Positions 44,564 through 54,304 are shown, counted from the stretch's first letter. The stretch is DNA of 64,000 nt from Achromobacter animicus (GCF_902859585.1 NZ_CADIJM010000001.1:372001-436000), one strand, 5' to 3'. Notes: generated by a model from the letters alone, not told the origin. Numbers and translations are program-made.

Positions 44564-46210
44564 TCAGGCCTGCAGCCAGACGTCGGCCAGCGTCTCGCCC
44601 TGGACGTTGGCGCCGGTCGTGAAGTTGCGCACGTTCTTGCCGGCCAGGGTGAACGACTGGATTTCCACCAGCGGCACGATCGGCACGTCGGTGGACGCCA
44701 GGCGGGCGAACTGCGCGGCCAGCTTGCGGCGGGCCTCCGGATCGGTTTCGACGGCCAGCTTGCCGACGATGCCATCCATCTCCGAACTGGAATAGCCCGT
44801 GGCGTTGCGGAACGCGGCGCCCTTGACGATGCCGTCGGTCGTGAAGAACTGCGTCACGGTGGGCACCAGCTCCAGCGGTGACGTGAAGTTGGACACCGCG
44901 ATGTCGTAGTCGTATTCGCCATAGATGCGCTTGAGCGCGGTAGCGCGGTCCACGGAATCGAGCTTCACGGCGATGCCCACGTCTTCCAGCGCCTGCTTCA
45001 GGTACTGGCCGAGCTTGGCGTTTTCCTCGAACCAGGCCGCGGCCAGCAGGTTGACGGTGAAGCGCTTGCCGTCCTTGACCGGCAAGCCTGCCGCATCCAG
45101 CAGGACGGCCGCCTTCTTCGGATCGAAGGCATAGCGCGGCACGTCCCCGGTGAAGAACAGCGGATTGCTGCTGAAGATGGGCGCAATCGCCGGCTTGCCG
45201 CGGCCGTAGTAGATGGTGTCGACGATGAACTGGCGGTCGATGGCGTGCAGAATGGCTTGGCGGACCTCGCGGCGGTTGACGATGTCGCGCCGCTGGTTGA
45301 ACTCGACGGTGACCGTCCACGCGGTGTTCTGATAGCCGCGCGTGTCCACGACAACCTTGCCGGTCTTGACCAGCCGGTCGATGTCGCGGGCCGGCACCGG
45401 GTTGGAATAGGCCAGGCCCAGCTCGCCGGTTTCCAGCGCCGCACCGCGCGAGGCCGGGTCGGCCCACCAGCGGATCACCAGCTTGTCCAGGTTCGGCTGC
45501 GTGGCGTTCCAGTACTTGTCGTTGCGCAGGTACTCGACATGGCTGCCGCGCACCCACTTGCCGTACTTCCACGGACCCGTGCCCACCGGCGTGTTGTTCA
45601 GCGGGTTGGTGATGAGGTCCTTGCCGTCGTACAGGTGCTTGGGCACCAGCAGCTGGTATTGGCCAGACAGCGTGGACTTCAGGAAGAACTCGGGCACCGG
45701 CGCATTGAAGGTCAGCACGACCGTGTGCGGGTCGGGCGCCGTGGCTTCTGTCAGCGACTTGAGCGCGATGCCCGCGGAAATGGGCTTCCAGTGCTGCAGC
45801 ACGTTGTAGACCACGTCGGCCGACGTGAATGGCGTGCCGTCGTGCCAGGTGACGTTTTCGCGCAGCTTGATCGTGTAGCTGCGGAAATCGGCGGCCGGCG
45901 TGACCGACAGGGCCAGTGCGGGCTGGAACTTCAGGTCGGCGTCCAGCTTGAGCAGGCGTTCCAGGATCTTGGTGGATGTCTGGAACGGGCTGGAACCACC
46001 GCCACCGGGCACGAACAGGGCTTGCGGCTCCAGCCCGCCCCACGTGGCGACGAGCGTGCCGCCGCGGCGGGCGGGGCCGGCGTCGGACCCGGGGCGGTCC
46101 GTGGCAGCGAGCAGCGTGCGCGGCGTGACGCCCAGGCCGGCCGCAGCCAGACCGCCGGCGGCGGAGCGGGTCAGAAAGGCGCGCCGTCCGGCGCGGGTTG
46201 CTTGTTTCAT
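44564..46210 (-). CDS. Peptide/nickel-type ABC importer substrate-binding protein (Tat-exported)
   Basis: 548 aa from ATG 46210. The N terminus RRAFLTRSAAGGLAAAGLG has a twin-arginine signal. The DppA/OppA fold follows: GGTLVATWGG, YTIKLRENVTWHDGTPFTSADVVYN and NNTPVGTGPWKY. Solute-binding family 5 members bind oligopeptides, but also opines, sugars and plant-derived compounds. With acyl-CoA-type enzymes in the same operon, an acid or aromatic conjugate is more likely than a peptide. Confidence 0.92.
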   Translation of the reverse strand: MKQATRAGRRAFLTRSAAGGLAAAGLGVTPRTLLAATDRPGSDAGPARRGGTLVATWGGLEPQALFVPGGGGSSPFQTSTKILERLLKLDADLKFQPALALSVTPAADFRSYTIKLRENVTWHDGTPFTSADVVYNVLQHWKPISAGIALKSLTEATAPDPHTVVLTFNAPVPEFFLKSTLSGQYQLLVPKHLYDGKDLITNPLNNTPVGTGPWKYGKWVRGSHVEYLRNDKYWNATQPNLDKLVIRWWADPASRGAALETGELGLAYSNPVPARDIDRLVKTGKVVVDTRGYQNTAWTVTVEFNQRRDIVNRREVRQAILHAIDRQFIVDTIYYGRGKPAIAPIFSSNPLFFTGDVPRYAFDPKKAAVLLDAAGLPVKDGKRFTVNLLAAAWFEENAKLGQYLKQALEDVGIAVKLDSVDRATALKRIYGEYDYDIAVSNFTSPLELVPTVTQFFTTDGIVKGAAFRNATGYSSSEMDGIVGKLAVETDPEARRKLAAQFARLASTDVPIVPLVEIQSFTLAGKNVRNFTTGANVQGETLADVWLQA

Positions 46211-46239
46211 GACGGAAGTCCTTGTCTTGAGCGCGCGGC

Positions 46240-46662
46240 TCAGCCCTGGCTGAGCGTGGCGTAGGTGGCGCGGCCGATGGCCACCAGCGCGCCCTGGTCG
46301 TTGTAGAGGTCGACGTCGGCCACACCCACGCTGCGGCCGTTGCGGCGCACGCGTGCCACCGCGGTCAGCGAGGTATTGATGGCAGGGCGCAGATAGTCGA
46401 CGCGAAAGTTGATGGTGGGCAGGCCGCGTCCAAGCAGCATGCCGACGGCAAAGTCGCCGACCGTGTCGATCACGGCGGCCAGCGGACCGCCATGCCATTG
46501 GCCGCTCTGCGCGCCGCGTTCGAACTCCGGACGGAAGGGGGCGACCACGGTCAGTTCACCCTGTTCGTGGTCGACGTTGCGTACCGACAGGTCCAGCCAC
46601 GCAATGAAGGGCGATCCGTCGAACTTGGCCTGGATATCCACGGCGTTCAGCTGCGCGCTCAT
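46240..46662 (-). CDS. PaaI family hotdog thioesterase
   Basis: 140 aa. Hotdog fold with the signature GGPLAAVIDTVGDFAV at about 58-73, INFRVDYLRPA and YATLSQG at the end. Hydrolyses acyl- or aryl-CoA esters, often to rescue trapped CoA in aromatic degradation. Its ATG overlaps the stop of the upstream quinone oxidoreductase gene. Confidence 0.88.
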   Translation of the reverse strand: MSAQLNAVDIQAKFDGSPFIAWLDLSVRNVDHEQGELTVVAPFRPEFERGAQSGQWHGGPLAAVIDTVGDFAVGMLLGRGLPTINFRVDYLRPAINTSLTAVARVRRNGRSVGVADVDLYNDQGALVAIGRATYATLSQG

Positions 46663-47672
46663 GACGCCACCAGCACTTTGCCGACGATCTTGCGATCTTC
46701 CAGCGAGGCCAGCGCCTCGGCGCCTTGTTCCAGCGGCCACACGCGGTCCACTTCGACGCGCAGGCGGCCATCGCGCACCAGCGCCAGCAGCTCGTGCAGG
46801 TCCTCGCGGTCCCAGCCGTTGGAGCCGCGGATCTGCAGCTCGAAAGTCCAGATGTAGCGCAGGTCTTCCTTGGGATCGAAGCCCGCCGTCGCGCCGCAGG
46901 TCAGGAGGCGTCCGCCCAGGCGCAGGCAGCGCAGGGACTTCACCCACGTGTCGCCGCCCGTGAAGTTCACCACCACGTCCACGCCGCCCGGCTTGCCGCC
47001 GCGCCGGCGCGAGGGCTTGCCGAAGCGTTCCTGCACGGCCTTCAGGAAGTCTTCCTCGGTGTACAGGATGATGTGATCGGCGCCTAGCGCGCGCAGCGCT
47101 TCGCCTTTCTCCGGCGTGCCGGCGCAGGCGATGACTTCGGCGCCCGCCAGCTTGGCGAGCTGCACCGCGCACACGCCCACGCCGCCGCTGGCGCCCAGGA
47201 TCAGCACCTTTTCGCCGGCCTGGACCTGGCCGATGCGGTTCATCATGCGCAGCGCGGTGCCATAGGCCACCGGCAGCGCCGCGGCCTGCTCGAAGCTGAC
47301 TTCGTCGGGCAGGCGCAGGAGCTGGTGCGCGGGCACGCGGCACAGCTCGGCCAGTCCGCCGTGGATGGTCTCGCCGACCAGTCCGCCATCCACGCGGTCG
47401 ATCGGGTCGACCAGCACGCGGTCGCCGGCCTTCCAGTCGTGCACGTTCTCGCCGGTCTTCACGATCTCGCCGGCCACGTCCAGGCCAATGATGACGGGGA
47501 AGGGCAGCTTGATGCCGGGCATGCCGCGGCGGGTGAAGACGTCGTGGTAGTTCAGGGACGAAGCCTTGACGCGGATCACCACGTCATCGGGGCCGGCCAC
47601 GGGATCGGGGAAGTTGGTTTCCAGGCGCAGCTTTTCGTTGCCGCCGTGCTCACGCAAAACAATCGCTTTCAT
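46659..47672 (-). CDS. Zinc-type/quinone oxidoreductase of the MDR superfamily
   Basis: 337 aa. GroES-like N-terminal half (SLNYHDVFTRRGMPGIKLPFPVIIGLDVAGEIV) and Rossmann half with LGASGGVGVCAVQLAKLAG at about 157-175. NAD(P)H-dependent reduction of a quinone or enoyl substrate is expected. Structural-zinc cysteines are absent, as in quinone-reductase-like members. Part of the nine-gene operon. Confidence 0.91.
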   Translation of the reverse strand: MKAIVLREHGGNEKLRLETNFPDPVAGPDDVVIRVKASSLNYHDVFTRRGMPGIKLPFPVIIGLDVAGEIVKTGENVHDWKAGDRVLVDPIDRVDGGLVGETIHGGLAELCRVPAHQLLRLPDEVSFEQAAALPVAYGTALRMMNRIGQVQAGEKVLILGASGGVGVCAVQLAKLAGAEVIACAGTPEKGEALRALGADHIILYTEEDFLKAVQERFGKPSRRRGGKPGGVDVVVNFTGGDTWVKSLRCLRLGGRLLTCGATAGFDPKEDLRYIWTFELQIRGSNGWDREDLHELLALVRDGRLRVEVDRVWPLEQGAEALASLEDRKIVGKVLVAS

Positions 47673-47707
47673 GAATGCCAGATAAAAGGGGATTTAGAGA
47701 AAGGAAG

Positions 47708-48817
47708 TCACCAGCCCGCGACGCCGTCGATGGCCTGGCGGGTGATGTGCAGGCCATGCGAGACGACGCTGCGCCGCCACACGCTGGATACCGGTACAAA
47801 CGCGTCCACCAGGTCCGCGCGCAGTTGCGCATCGCGGGCGGCATCGGGCGTCTGCGGCGCCTTGAAGCGCAGCCATTGGTCCAGCCGCAGCGCGGGCCGC
47901 ATCTGCAGACCGCGCGTGCCGAATTCGACGACCGCGCCGGCCAACGGACGATCGCCCAGGGCCTGCTGCACGCCGCGGAACACCAGGCCCTGATAGTCGG
48001 GGCGTGCCAGGCCGTGCGGGCGCTGGTCGCGCACGCGTTCAGTACCCCACCAGCGCGCGGCCTGCGTTTGCTCGGCGCTGTCTTCGTCGTTGAAGCACAG
48101 GAAGAAGGGCTCGCCGTATTCGCCGATGCCGGTGTGCCAGTCGATGAACGCGACACGCTCGCTGGCCGCCAGGTGCTCGTCCACAATGCGCCGCAGCGTG
48201 CGGTTGGACCATTCCGGCCCCTGGCCGCCGTAGACGAGGCCGTCCGGATGCGTGTACTGGCCGCTGGCCGTCACGTTGAACAGGGTATCCGCGCCATGTG
48301 TGGCCTTGAACGTGTCCAGCGCCTGCGCGGCGGCCTCGTGCGTGGCCTCGGTCCATTGCGCCGGAATCAGGTGGGGATGCAGCGTCGCGTAATGCGGATT
48401 GGCGGGATAGGGCCGCGTGTGGTCGACGAAGTTGCGATTCAGGTCGACGTTGTTTTCGGTGGTGCGGGTGTCGTGGGCGTAGCCGTACGGGTTCAGCGCG
48501 TGCACCAGGACGACGTTCACGTCGTCGGGCAGGAGCTTCGCGCCGTCGGCGGCCAGCCATGCGCGCTGCACCGCGGACCCGGCCGCGCCTTCGAGCCCGT
48601 GGGTGCCGCTGATCGCAAGGTGCGTGCGCGGGGCATCGCGGCGGCCCAGGATCGCGACGTCCACGCTCAACGCGTCGCCCTGCGGGTCCTTGAGCGTGGG
48701 GTGTTCATAGCGGAACAGCGCGGCCCCGCGCGCGGCCGCGTCGTCGACGAAAGCCTGCCGCGCGGACGAATAGTCGTTGGCAAAGCAGTTCCAGTAATCG
48801 GGCAGGGGCTGGCTCAT
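47708..48817 (-). CDS. DUF2817/M14-like metallohydrolase
   Basis: 369 aa. Zinc-site pattern of the M14-like fold: SGTHGLEG (H and E) near 69-76, NVDLNRNF at about 115-122, and DWHTGIGEYGE near 215. A late VVEFGTRG supplies the probable catalytic glutamate. DUF2817 proteins are related to succinylglutamate desuccinylase and carboxypeptidases, so it probably cleaves an amide of the imported compound. The preceding VOC gene ends one bp before this start. Confidence 0.87.
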   Translation of the reverse strand: MSQPLPDYWNCFANDYSSARQAFVDDAAARGAALFRYEHPTLKDPQGDALSVDVAILGRRDAPRTHLAISGTHGLEGAAGSAVQRAWLAADGAKLLPDDVNVVLVHALNPYGYAHDTRTTENNVDLNRNFVDHTRPYPANPHYATLHPHLIPAQWTEATHEAAAQALDTFKATHGADTLFNVTASGQYTHPDGLVYGGQGPEWSNRTLRRIVDEHLAASERVAFIDWHTGIGEYGEPFFLCFNDEDSAEQTQAARWWGTERVRDQRPHGLARPDYQGLVFRGVQQALGDRPLAGAVVEFGTRGLQMRPALRLDQWLRFKAPQTPDAARDAQLRADLVDAFVPVSSVWRRSVVSHGLHITRQAIDGVAGW

Positions 48818-48818
48818 G

Positions 48819-49688
48819 TCACGCCTCCTGCACGAAGACCTGCAACGCGCCGCCGGCGTCGTCCGGCGCCACTACCAGTTCGCCGCGTGCGTTGGCGCGG
48901 TACGTCACCTGGTTGGCGTCAAACAGCGCGCGTGTCTTGTCCAGATTCCGAACGCCGATCACGGAGCCCGCGAACCATCCGCCCTGCGACGCGGCGGGTA
49001 GGCCGGTGGGCACGCGAACCTGCGGGTAGCGCGGCTCGAACGCGGCGGGCGTTAGGAAGTCGATGCGCAGGCTTCCGCGTCGCACCTGCAGACCGCCGTC
49101 GGGCAGGTCACTGGTCGCGATGGCGCCGAAGACGCGCTCGTAGCCTGCGCGCAGCGAACGGGGCTCGGGATGCACGACGATCAAGGACTCGATGCGGCGC
49201 GCGCCGTTGGCGTGGTCCTGCCATTCGGGGCGGTAAACCAGATGGCGCGTCAGATGGCCGCAGGTGAAGAAGTCGGGCACGCCAAGCAGGCCAGCCGGAA
49301 ACTGGGTGTTGTTCCAGGCCGCGTCTTCACTGCCCTCAGGCAGATGCACCGGGCGGCCGCCGCTGATGGGCGGTTCGGCATCGATGCCCAACTTCGCCAG
49401 TTCCGCATGCACGGCCGTGCTGTCTGTGGTCTGCAAGGCAGTGGCCACCGGGCCTTCGTACGCATCGTCAAACCCGCCGAAGCGCGATTGCGCCTTGAGT
49501 TCTTCGGGGAACGTCAGCAGTTCAAGATAGTTGGCATCCAGAATGATCGTCTGGTTGCGCGTGCCGCGATGGTGCCGGCCCTGCGGGGCCAGGCTGAAAC
49601 CCAGCTTGACGTAGCGGTCGGTCGCCGCCTGCAGGTCGTTGACCCGGATGATGTAGTGGTCCAGGCCCGTGACTGAAGGAAGGGACAT
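48819..49688 (-). CDS. VOC family (glyoxalase/dioxygenase-like) protein
   Basis: 289 aa. Starts SVTGLDHYIIRVNDLQAATDRYVKLGFSL, with metal-ligand type H at about 11 and E in NYLELLTF near 57; the segment RRIESLIVVHPEP begins a second VOC module. The fold hosts glyoxalases, extradiol dioxygenases and isomerases. First gene of the nine-gene operon. Function undefined. Confidence 0.86.
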   Translation of the reverse strand: MSLPSVTGLDHYIIRVNDLQAATDRYVKLGFSLAPQGRHHRGTRNQTIILDANYLELLTFPEELKAQSRFGGFDDAYEGPVATALQTTDSTAVHAELAKLGIDAEPPISGGRPVHLPEGSEDAAWNNTQFPAGLLGVPDFFTCGHLTRHLVYRPEWQDHANGARRIESLIVVHPEPRSLRAGYERVFGAIATSDLPDGGLQVRRGSLRIDFLTPAAFEPRYPQVRVPTGLPAASQGGWFAGSVIGVRNLDKTRALFDANQVTYRANARGELVVAPDDAGGALQVFVQEA

Positions 49689-49920
49689 CGGTATTCCTGT
49701 ATGCGCTTAGAGAAAGACGCAGTCTGGCCGATGCGCCGTCGCGCTAGAACGATTGAATTCTCATGTCGATATCTGATTTCTGATTCGGCGCCCCTGGGCC
49801 GCAGCGGGGCTGCAGCGGCATATTCAAATCACTAATACGCATTCCGGGGGGATGCGGGGCGGCAGCGCCGCGTTCTGGTTCTTTCGGCCGCTTGTTGCGG
49901 AGACGCCAAGCAATCCCCAA

Positions 49921-49951
49921 AAGAAAAAGCCGCCTTGCAGGAAGGCGGCTT
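49921..49951 (-). terminator. Intrinsic terminator of the Aap operon
   Basis: Stem AAGCCGCCTT (49927-49936) with AAGGCGGCTT (49942-49951), then a U-rich run on the minus strand (plus strand AAGAAAAA). It lies 30 bp after the ATPase stop at 49981. The next 240 bp (49689-49920) hold only the promoter side of the VOC operon. Confidence 0.85.
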
Positions 49952-49980
49952 GAAGCACTGCTTACCGGTTTTTCAGCGCG

Positions 49981-50721
49981 TCAATGCAGGATCTGGCTCA
50001 GGAACAGCTTTGTCCGTTCGCTCTGCGGATGATCAAAGAAATCGTCCGGATTGTTTTCCTCGATGATCTCGCCGCGGTCCATGAAGATCACGCGGTTCGC
50101 CACCTTGCGCGCGAAGCCCATTTCGTGGGTCACGCAGATCATCGTCATGCCGCTTTCCTGCGCCAGCGTCACCATCACGTCCAGCACTTCCTTGACCATT
50201 TCCGGGTCCAGCGCCGACGTGGGCTCGTCGAACAGCATGACCTTCGGGTTCATGCACAGCGACCGCGCGATCGCCACGCGCTGCTGCTGCCCGCCGGACA
50301 ACTGGCCGGGAAACTTGGCGGCCTGATCGGGAATGCGGACGCGCTCCAGGTACTTCATGGCCGTGGCCTCAGCCTGGGCGCGCGACTGCTTCAGCACCCA
50401 CATCGGGCCCAGTGTCAGGTTTTCCAGCACCGTGAGGTGCGGGAACAGATTGAAGTGCTGGAACACCATGCCGACTTCGCGGCGGATGGTCTCGATGTGC
50501 TTGAGGTCGCTGGTCAGCTCGGTGCCGTCGACGATGATCTGGCCCTTCTGGTGTTCCTCCAGCCGGTTGATGCAGCGGATCATCGTGGACTTGCCCGAGC
50601 CCGACGGGCCGCACACCACAATGCGCTCGCCCTGGGCGACGTTCAGATTGATGTTGCGCAGCACGTGGAACTGGCCGTACCACTTGTTCACGTCCTGCAG
50701 ACGAATGATGGCATCGGACAT
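49981..50721 (-). CDS. aapP: General L-amino-acid ABC transporter ATP-binding protein
   Basis: 246 aa. Walker [10 protein letters not shown], signature LSGGQQQRV, Walker [13 protein letters not shown] and H-loop VTHEMGFA. GlnQ-type ATPase, last gene of the binding protein-aminotransferase-permease-permease-ATPase operon. Confidence 0.92.
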   Translation of the reverse strand: MSDAIIRLQDVNKWYGQFHVLRNINLNVAQGERIVVCGPSGSGKSTMIRCINRLEEHQKGQIIVDGTELTSDLKHIETIRREVGMVFQHFNLFPHLTVLENLTLGPMWVLKQSRAQAEATAMKYLERVRIPDQAAKFPGQLSGGQQQRVAIARSLCMNPKVMLFDEPTSALDPEMVKEVLDVMVTLAQESGMTMICVTHEMGFARKVANRVIFMDRGEIIEENNPDDFFDHPQSERTKLFLSQILH

Positions 50722-50739
50722 GCCTGTTCTCCTTCGGGT

Positions 50740-51840
50740 TTACCGGGCGTGCCCGGTGGCCAGGCGCTGCTCGAGCGCGCGGCTGTATTTGGACATGGAA
50801 TAGCAGAAGACGAAGTAGATCAGCGAGATGAAGAGATAGGCCTCCACCCCGAAACCTCGCCATGCCGCGTCGGACAGAGCCGCCTTGGCCGCCAGCGTCA
50901 GATCGAAGATGCCGATGATCACGACCAGCGACGTGTCCTTGAACAGGCTGATGAAGATGCCCACCAGCGGCGGGATCACGATCTTGAGCGCCTGCGGCAG
51001 GATGATCTTGCGCATCTGCTGCCAGTAGTTCAGGCCCAGCGAATCCGCGCCTTCATACTGACCCTTCGGAATCGCCTGCAGGCCGCCGCGCACCGTTTCC
51101 GCGATGTAAGCCGCGGCAAACATGATGATCGCGATCTGCGCGCGCAGCAGCTTGTCGATGGTGAAGCCCTCCGGAAGGAAGAGCGGCAGCATGACCGACG
51201 ACATGAACAGCAGGCTGATGAGCGGCACGCCACGGATCAGCTCGATGTACACGACGCACAGGGCCTTGATGGCCGGCATCTTAGAGCGGCGTCCCAGCGC
51301 CAGCAGCACGCCGATCGGAAACGCGAAGGCAATGCCGAAGGTCGCCAGGATCAGCGTCAGCGGCAGGCCGCCCCAACGGGCGTTCTCGACGTAGGCCAGG
51401 CCAAACACGCCGCCCCACATCAGCACGGACACGGCCGCCAGTCCCAGCGTCCAGATGAGCGCCAGCTTGCCGTTCCAGAAACGGCGCATGCCGCTGGCTA
51501 CGATCACCGCGATCAGGATGCCGGTGGCGATCAGCGGACGCCATTGCTCGTCGAACGGGTAGGTGCCGAACAGGATGAGCCGGTGCTTTTCAACGATGAA
51601 CGCCCAGCAGGCGCCGCCCGCGGTGCGGCATTCCTGCGCGTTGGTGGCGTCAAAGCTCGCCTTGATGAAGGCCCATTCCACCAGCGCCGGCACGGCCATC
51701 AAGAGGCACCATGCCAGCAGCACGGTGATCAGGATGTTGAGCGGCGAGGAGAACAGGCGCGACCGCATCCAGGCCCAGGCGCCGGTTTGCGCGCCGGGCG
51801 GAGCGACATTGGCGCTCAGGGTTTGCGTAGTGCTGCTCAT
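50740..51840 (-). CDS. aapM: General L-amino-acid ABC transporter permease
   Basis: 366 aa, long for an amino-acid permease, as usual for AapM, with an N-terminal extra helix region and the EAA loop GADSLGLNYWQQMRKIILPQAL at about 265-286. It starts one base after the aapQ-type stop. Confidence 0.91.
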   Translation of the reverse strand: MSSTTQTLSANVAPPGAQTGAWAWMRSRLFSSPLNILITVLLAWCLLMAVPALVEWAFIKASFDATNAQECRTAGGACWAFIVEKHRLILFGTYPFDEQWRPLIATGILIAVIVASGMRRFWNGKLALIWTLGLAAVSVLMWGGVFGLAYVENARWGGLPLTLILATFGIAFAFPIGVLLALGRRSKMPAIKALCVVYIELIRGVPLISLLFMSSVMLPLFLPEGFTIDKLLRAQIAIIMFAAAYIAETVRGGLQAIPKGQYEGADSLGLNYWQQMRKIILPQALKIVIPPLVGIFISLFKDTSLVVIIGIFDLTLAAKAALSDAAWRGFGVEAYLFISLIYFVFCYSMSKYSRALEQRLATGHAR

Positions 51841-51841
51841 C

Positions 51842-53032
51842 TCAACGCTCCACCAGCGCGATGCGCTTGTTGTACCAGTTCATGAATATCGAGATCGACA
51901 GGCTGACCGTGAGATAGGCGGCCATGATGATGAGGATGCCCTCGATGGCCTGGCCCGTCTGGTTCAGCGTGGTGTTCACCACCGACACGATGTCCGGATA
52001 ACCGATGGCCACCGCCAGCGAGCTGTTCTTCAGCAGGTTCAGGTATTGGCTGGTCATCGGCGGGATGATGACGCGCAACGCCTGCGGCAGGATCACCAGG
52101 CGCAGCACCAGCCGGCGCGGCAGACCGAGCGAACCGGCCGCTTCCCACTGGCCGTTGTTGACAGCCTGGATGCCCGAGCGCACGACTTCGGCGATGAAGG
52201 CGGAGGTGTAGACAGTCAAGCCCAGGAAGAGGGCGACGAACTCCGGCGAGAGCGTCAGGCCGCCCACGAAGTTGAAGCCCTTGAGCGCGGGCATGTCCAG
52301 CGTCAGCGATGCGCCGCTGGCGAGCCAACCGACGACCGGAAAGGCGACCAGCAGGCCGATGGCCGTGCGTCCCAGCTTGAACGGCTGTCCCGTCGCTTCC
52401 TGGCGCTTGGTGGCCCAATGACCCACGGCGATGATCGCCAGGATGGCCAGCCCCAGTCCGCATAGCACCCAGTCCAGCGATGCGCCTTCCAGCCCCGGCA
52501 CCTTGAGGCCGCGGTTGGAGATGAAGACGCCCGGCAGCGGGTTATGCGCCTGGCGCGGGCCCGGCATGTTCTCGGTGATCAGCGCATACCAGAAGAACAA
52601 CTGCAGCAGCAGCGGCACGTTGCGCATCACCTCGACGTACACCGAGGTGATCTTGTTGACCAGCCAGTTCTTGGACAGGCGGCCGATGCCGATGAAGACG
52701 CCCAGGACGGTCGCGGCGATCAGCGCCAGCAGGCCCACGCGCAGCGTGTTCAGGATGCCGGCGAAGATGGCGCGTCCGTAGGTGTCGGCGGGCGTGTAGG
52801 CGATGACGGATTCGCCGATGGCAAAGCCGGCCTCGCGGTTGAGAAAGCCGAAACCCGTCGCGATGTTGCGCAGCGACAGGTTGTGCAGCGTGTTGTGGAC
52901 CAGGAACCAGACGGCGGCCCCGACGAGCGCCAGGGCCAGCGCCTGGTACACCAGCGCCCGCGTAGCCGGATCGTTCCAGGAAACCCGGCGCGGCGGCCGC
53001 TGCACCGGGTGTTGAGCGGTGTGCTGCGCCAC
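51842..53032 (-). CDS. aapQ: General L-amino-acid ABC transporter permease
   Basis: 396 aa. AapQ hallmarks are the long N-terminal part with GFGFLNREAGFAIGESVIAY near 60-79, VPLLLQLFFWYALI near 140, and EAA loop AAGSLGLPRRLVLRLVILPQAL at about 294-315. Forms the heterodimeric channel with AapM. Confidence 0.92.
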   Translation of the reverse strand: MAQHTAQHPVQRPPRRVSWNDPATRALVYQALALALVGAAVWFLVHNTLHNLSLRNIATGFGFLNREAGFAIGESVIAYTPADTYGRAIFAGILNTLRVGLLALIAATVLGVFIGIGRLSKNWLVNKITSVYVEVMRNVPLLLQLFFWYALITENMPGPRQAHNPLPGVFISNRGLKVPGLEGASLDWVLCGLGLAILAIIAVGHWATKRQEATGQPFKLGRTAIGLLVAFPVVGWLASGASLTLDMPALKGFNFVGGLTLSPEFVALFLGLTVYTSAFIAEVVRSGIQAVNNGQWEAAGSLGLPRRLVLRLVILPQALRVIIPPMTSQYLNLLKNSSLAVAIGYPDIVSVVNTTLNQTGQAIEGILIIMAAYLTVSLSISIFMNWYNKRIALVER

Positions 53033-53035
53033 AGT

Positions 53036-54244
53036 TCAGCCCGCCATCAGGGCGCTGACCGCGACGGCCAGACGGTCCATGCCTTGCTCGATGACCTCGG
53101 TGGAGGTCGCGAACGAGAAGCGCACGTACGGCGACAGGCCATACGAACCGCCGTCGATCACGGCCACGCCCGCTTCGCGCAGGAAGAACAGGCTTACGTC
53201 CAGGTCCGTCTTCAACTCGCCGTCGGGACCCTTCTTGCCGATCAGGCCCTGCACATTGGCGTACACATAGAACGCGCCGTCCGGCATGGCGCACGAGATG
53301 CCGGGGATGGCGTTCAGGCGGCTCACGATGAGGTCGCGGCGCTTCTTGAAGATCCCGACCATTTCCGTGACGCTGGACTGGTCGCCTTCCAGGGCTGCCT
53401 GCGCCGCCGCTTGCGAGATCGCGCTGGGGCACGAGGTGCTTTGCGACATGACGGTGCTCATGGCCTTGATCAAATCGGCAGGGCCGGCGCCGTAGCCGAC
53501 GCGCCAGCCGGTCATGGCGTAGGACTTGGACATGCCGTTGACGATCAGCGTGCGCTCAACCAGCCTGGGTTCGACCTGCACGGGCGAGGCGTGGGCCTGG
53601 CCGCTGTACGTGAAGGGCGCGTAGATCTCGTCGCTCAGAATCCACACGTGCGGATGGCGCAGCAGCACGTCGGTCAGCGCGCGCAGCTCGGTGGCGCTGT
53701 AGACGGCGCCGCTGGGGTTGCTGGGCGAATTCAGGATCAGCCAGCGCGTGCGCGGCGTGATGGCCGCTTCCAGCGTGGCGGCGTCCAGCTTGAAGCCTTG
53801 CGACTCGGGGCCGGTGACGACGACAGGCTTGCCTTCGCCCAGCAGCACCATGTCCGGATAGGAAACCCAGTACGGCGCGCAAACGATCACTTCGTCACCC
53901 GGCTCCAGGCTGGCGGTCAGCGCGGCGGCGATGATCTGCTTGGCGCCGGCGCCCACGGTGATCTGGTCCATGCCGTAGCGCACGCCCACGGTCTGTTCGA
54001 GGCTGTTGGCGATGGCTTTGCGCAGTCCCACGGTGCCGTTCGGGCTGGTGTAGCGGATGTCGCCGCCCGCGATGGCTTCCTGGCCGGCGCGCGCGATGTG
54101 CGCGGGCGTGGGCATGTCGGGCTCGCCCAGCGTGTAGTCGGCGATCTCGCGGCCCTGGCGGCGGAGTTCGTCCACGACGATCTTGGCGGCCATGCTGGGC
54201 GAGGGTTTGATCTGTTTGAGTCGGGCGTTGACGATGCTGTTCAT
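53036..54244 (-). CDS. Class I PLP-dependent aminotransferase
   Basis: 402 aa from ATG 54244. Conserved YTLGEPDMPTP at about 37-47, YTSPNGTVGLRKAI, NSPSNPSG near 170, DEIYAPF, and the PLP lysine in NGMSKSYAMTGWRVGY at about 237. Aspartate-aminotransferase-like fold. The gene sits between the binding-protein and permease genes of the Aap operon, so it likely transaminates an imported amino acid. Confidence 0.92.
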   Translation of the reverse strand: MNSIVNARLKQIKPSPSMAAKIVVDELRRQGREIADYTLGEPDMPTPAHIARAGQEAIAGGDIRYTSPNGTVGLRKAIANSLEQTVGVRYGMDQITVGAGAKQIIAAALTASLEPGDEVIVCAPYWVSYPDMVLLGEGKPVVVTGPESQGFKLDAATLEAAITPRTRWLILNSPSNPSGAVYSATELRALTDVLLRHPHVWILSDEIYAPFTYSGQAHASPVQVEPRLVERTLIVNGMSKSYAMTGWRVGYGAGPADLIKAMSTVMSQSTSCPSAISQAAAQAALEGDQSSVTEMVGIFKKRRDLIVSRLNAIPGISCAMPDGAFYVYANVQGLIGKKGPDGELKTDLDVSLFFLREAGVAVIDGGSYGLSPYVRFSFATSTEVIEQGMDRLAVAVSALMAG

Positions 54245-54304
54245 GGTGTTGCTGCGTAAAGAGTGTTCTGGCGCGGGCGTGCCCGCAGGCCGGGGAAATG
54301 AAGC

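Noticed and set aside
42696-46210. Calling the peptide-type importer a nickel or dipeptide transporter
   Set aside because: The binding-protein family is too broad, and the operon enzymes point to an organic acid rather than nickel or peptides.
49800-49900. Possible small RNA or gene in the gap before the VOC operon
   Set aside because: No stem-loop with a U-tract on either strand within the stretch and no ORF with a ribosome site.
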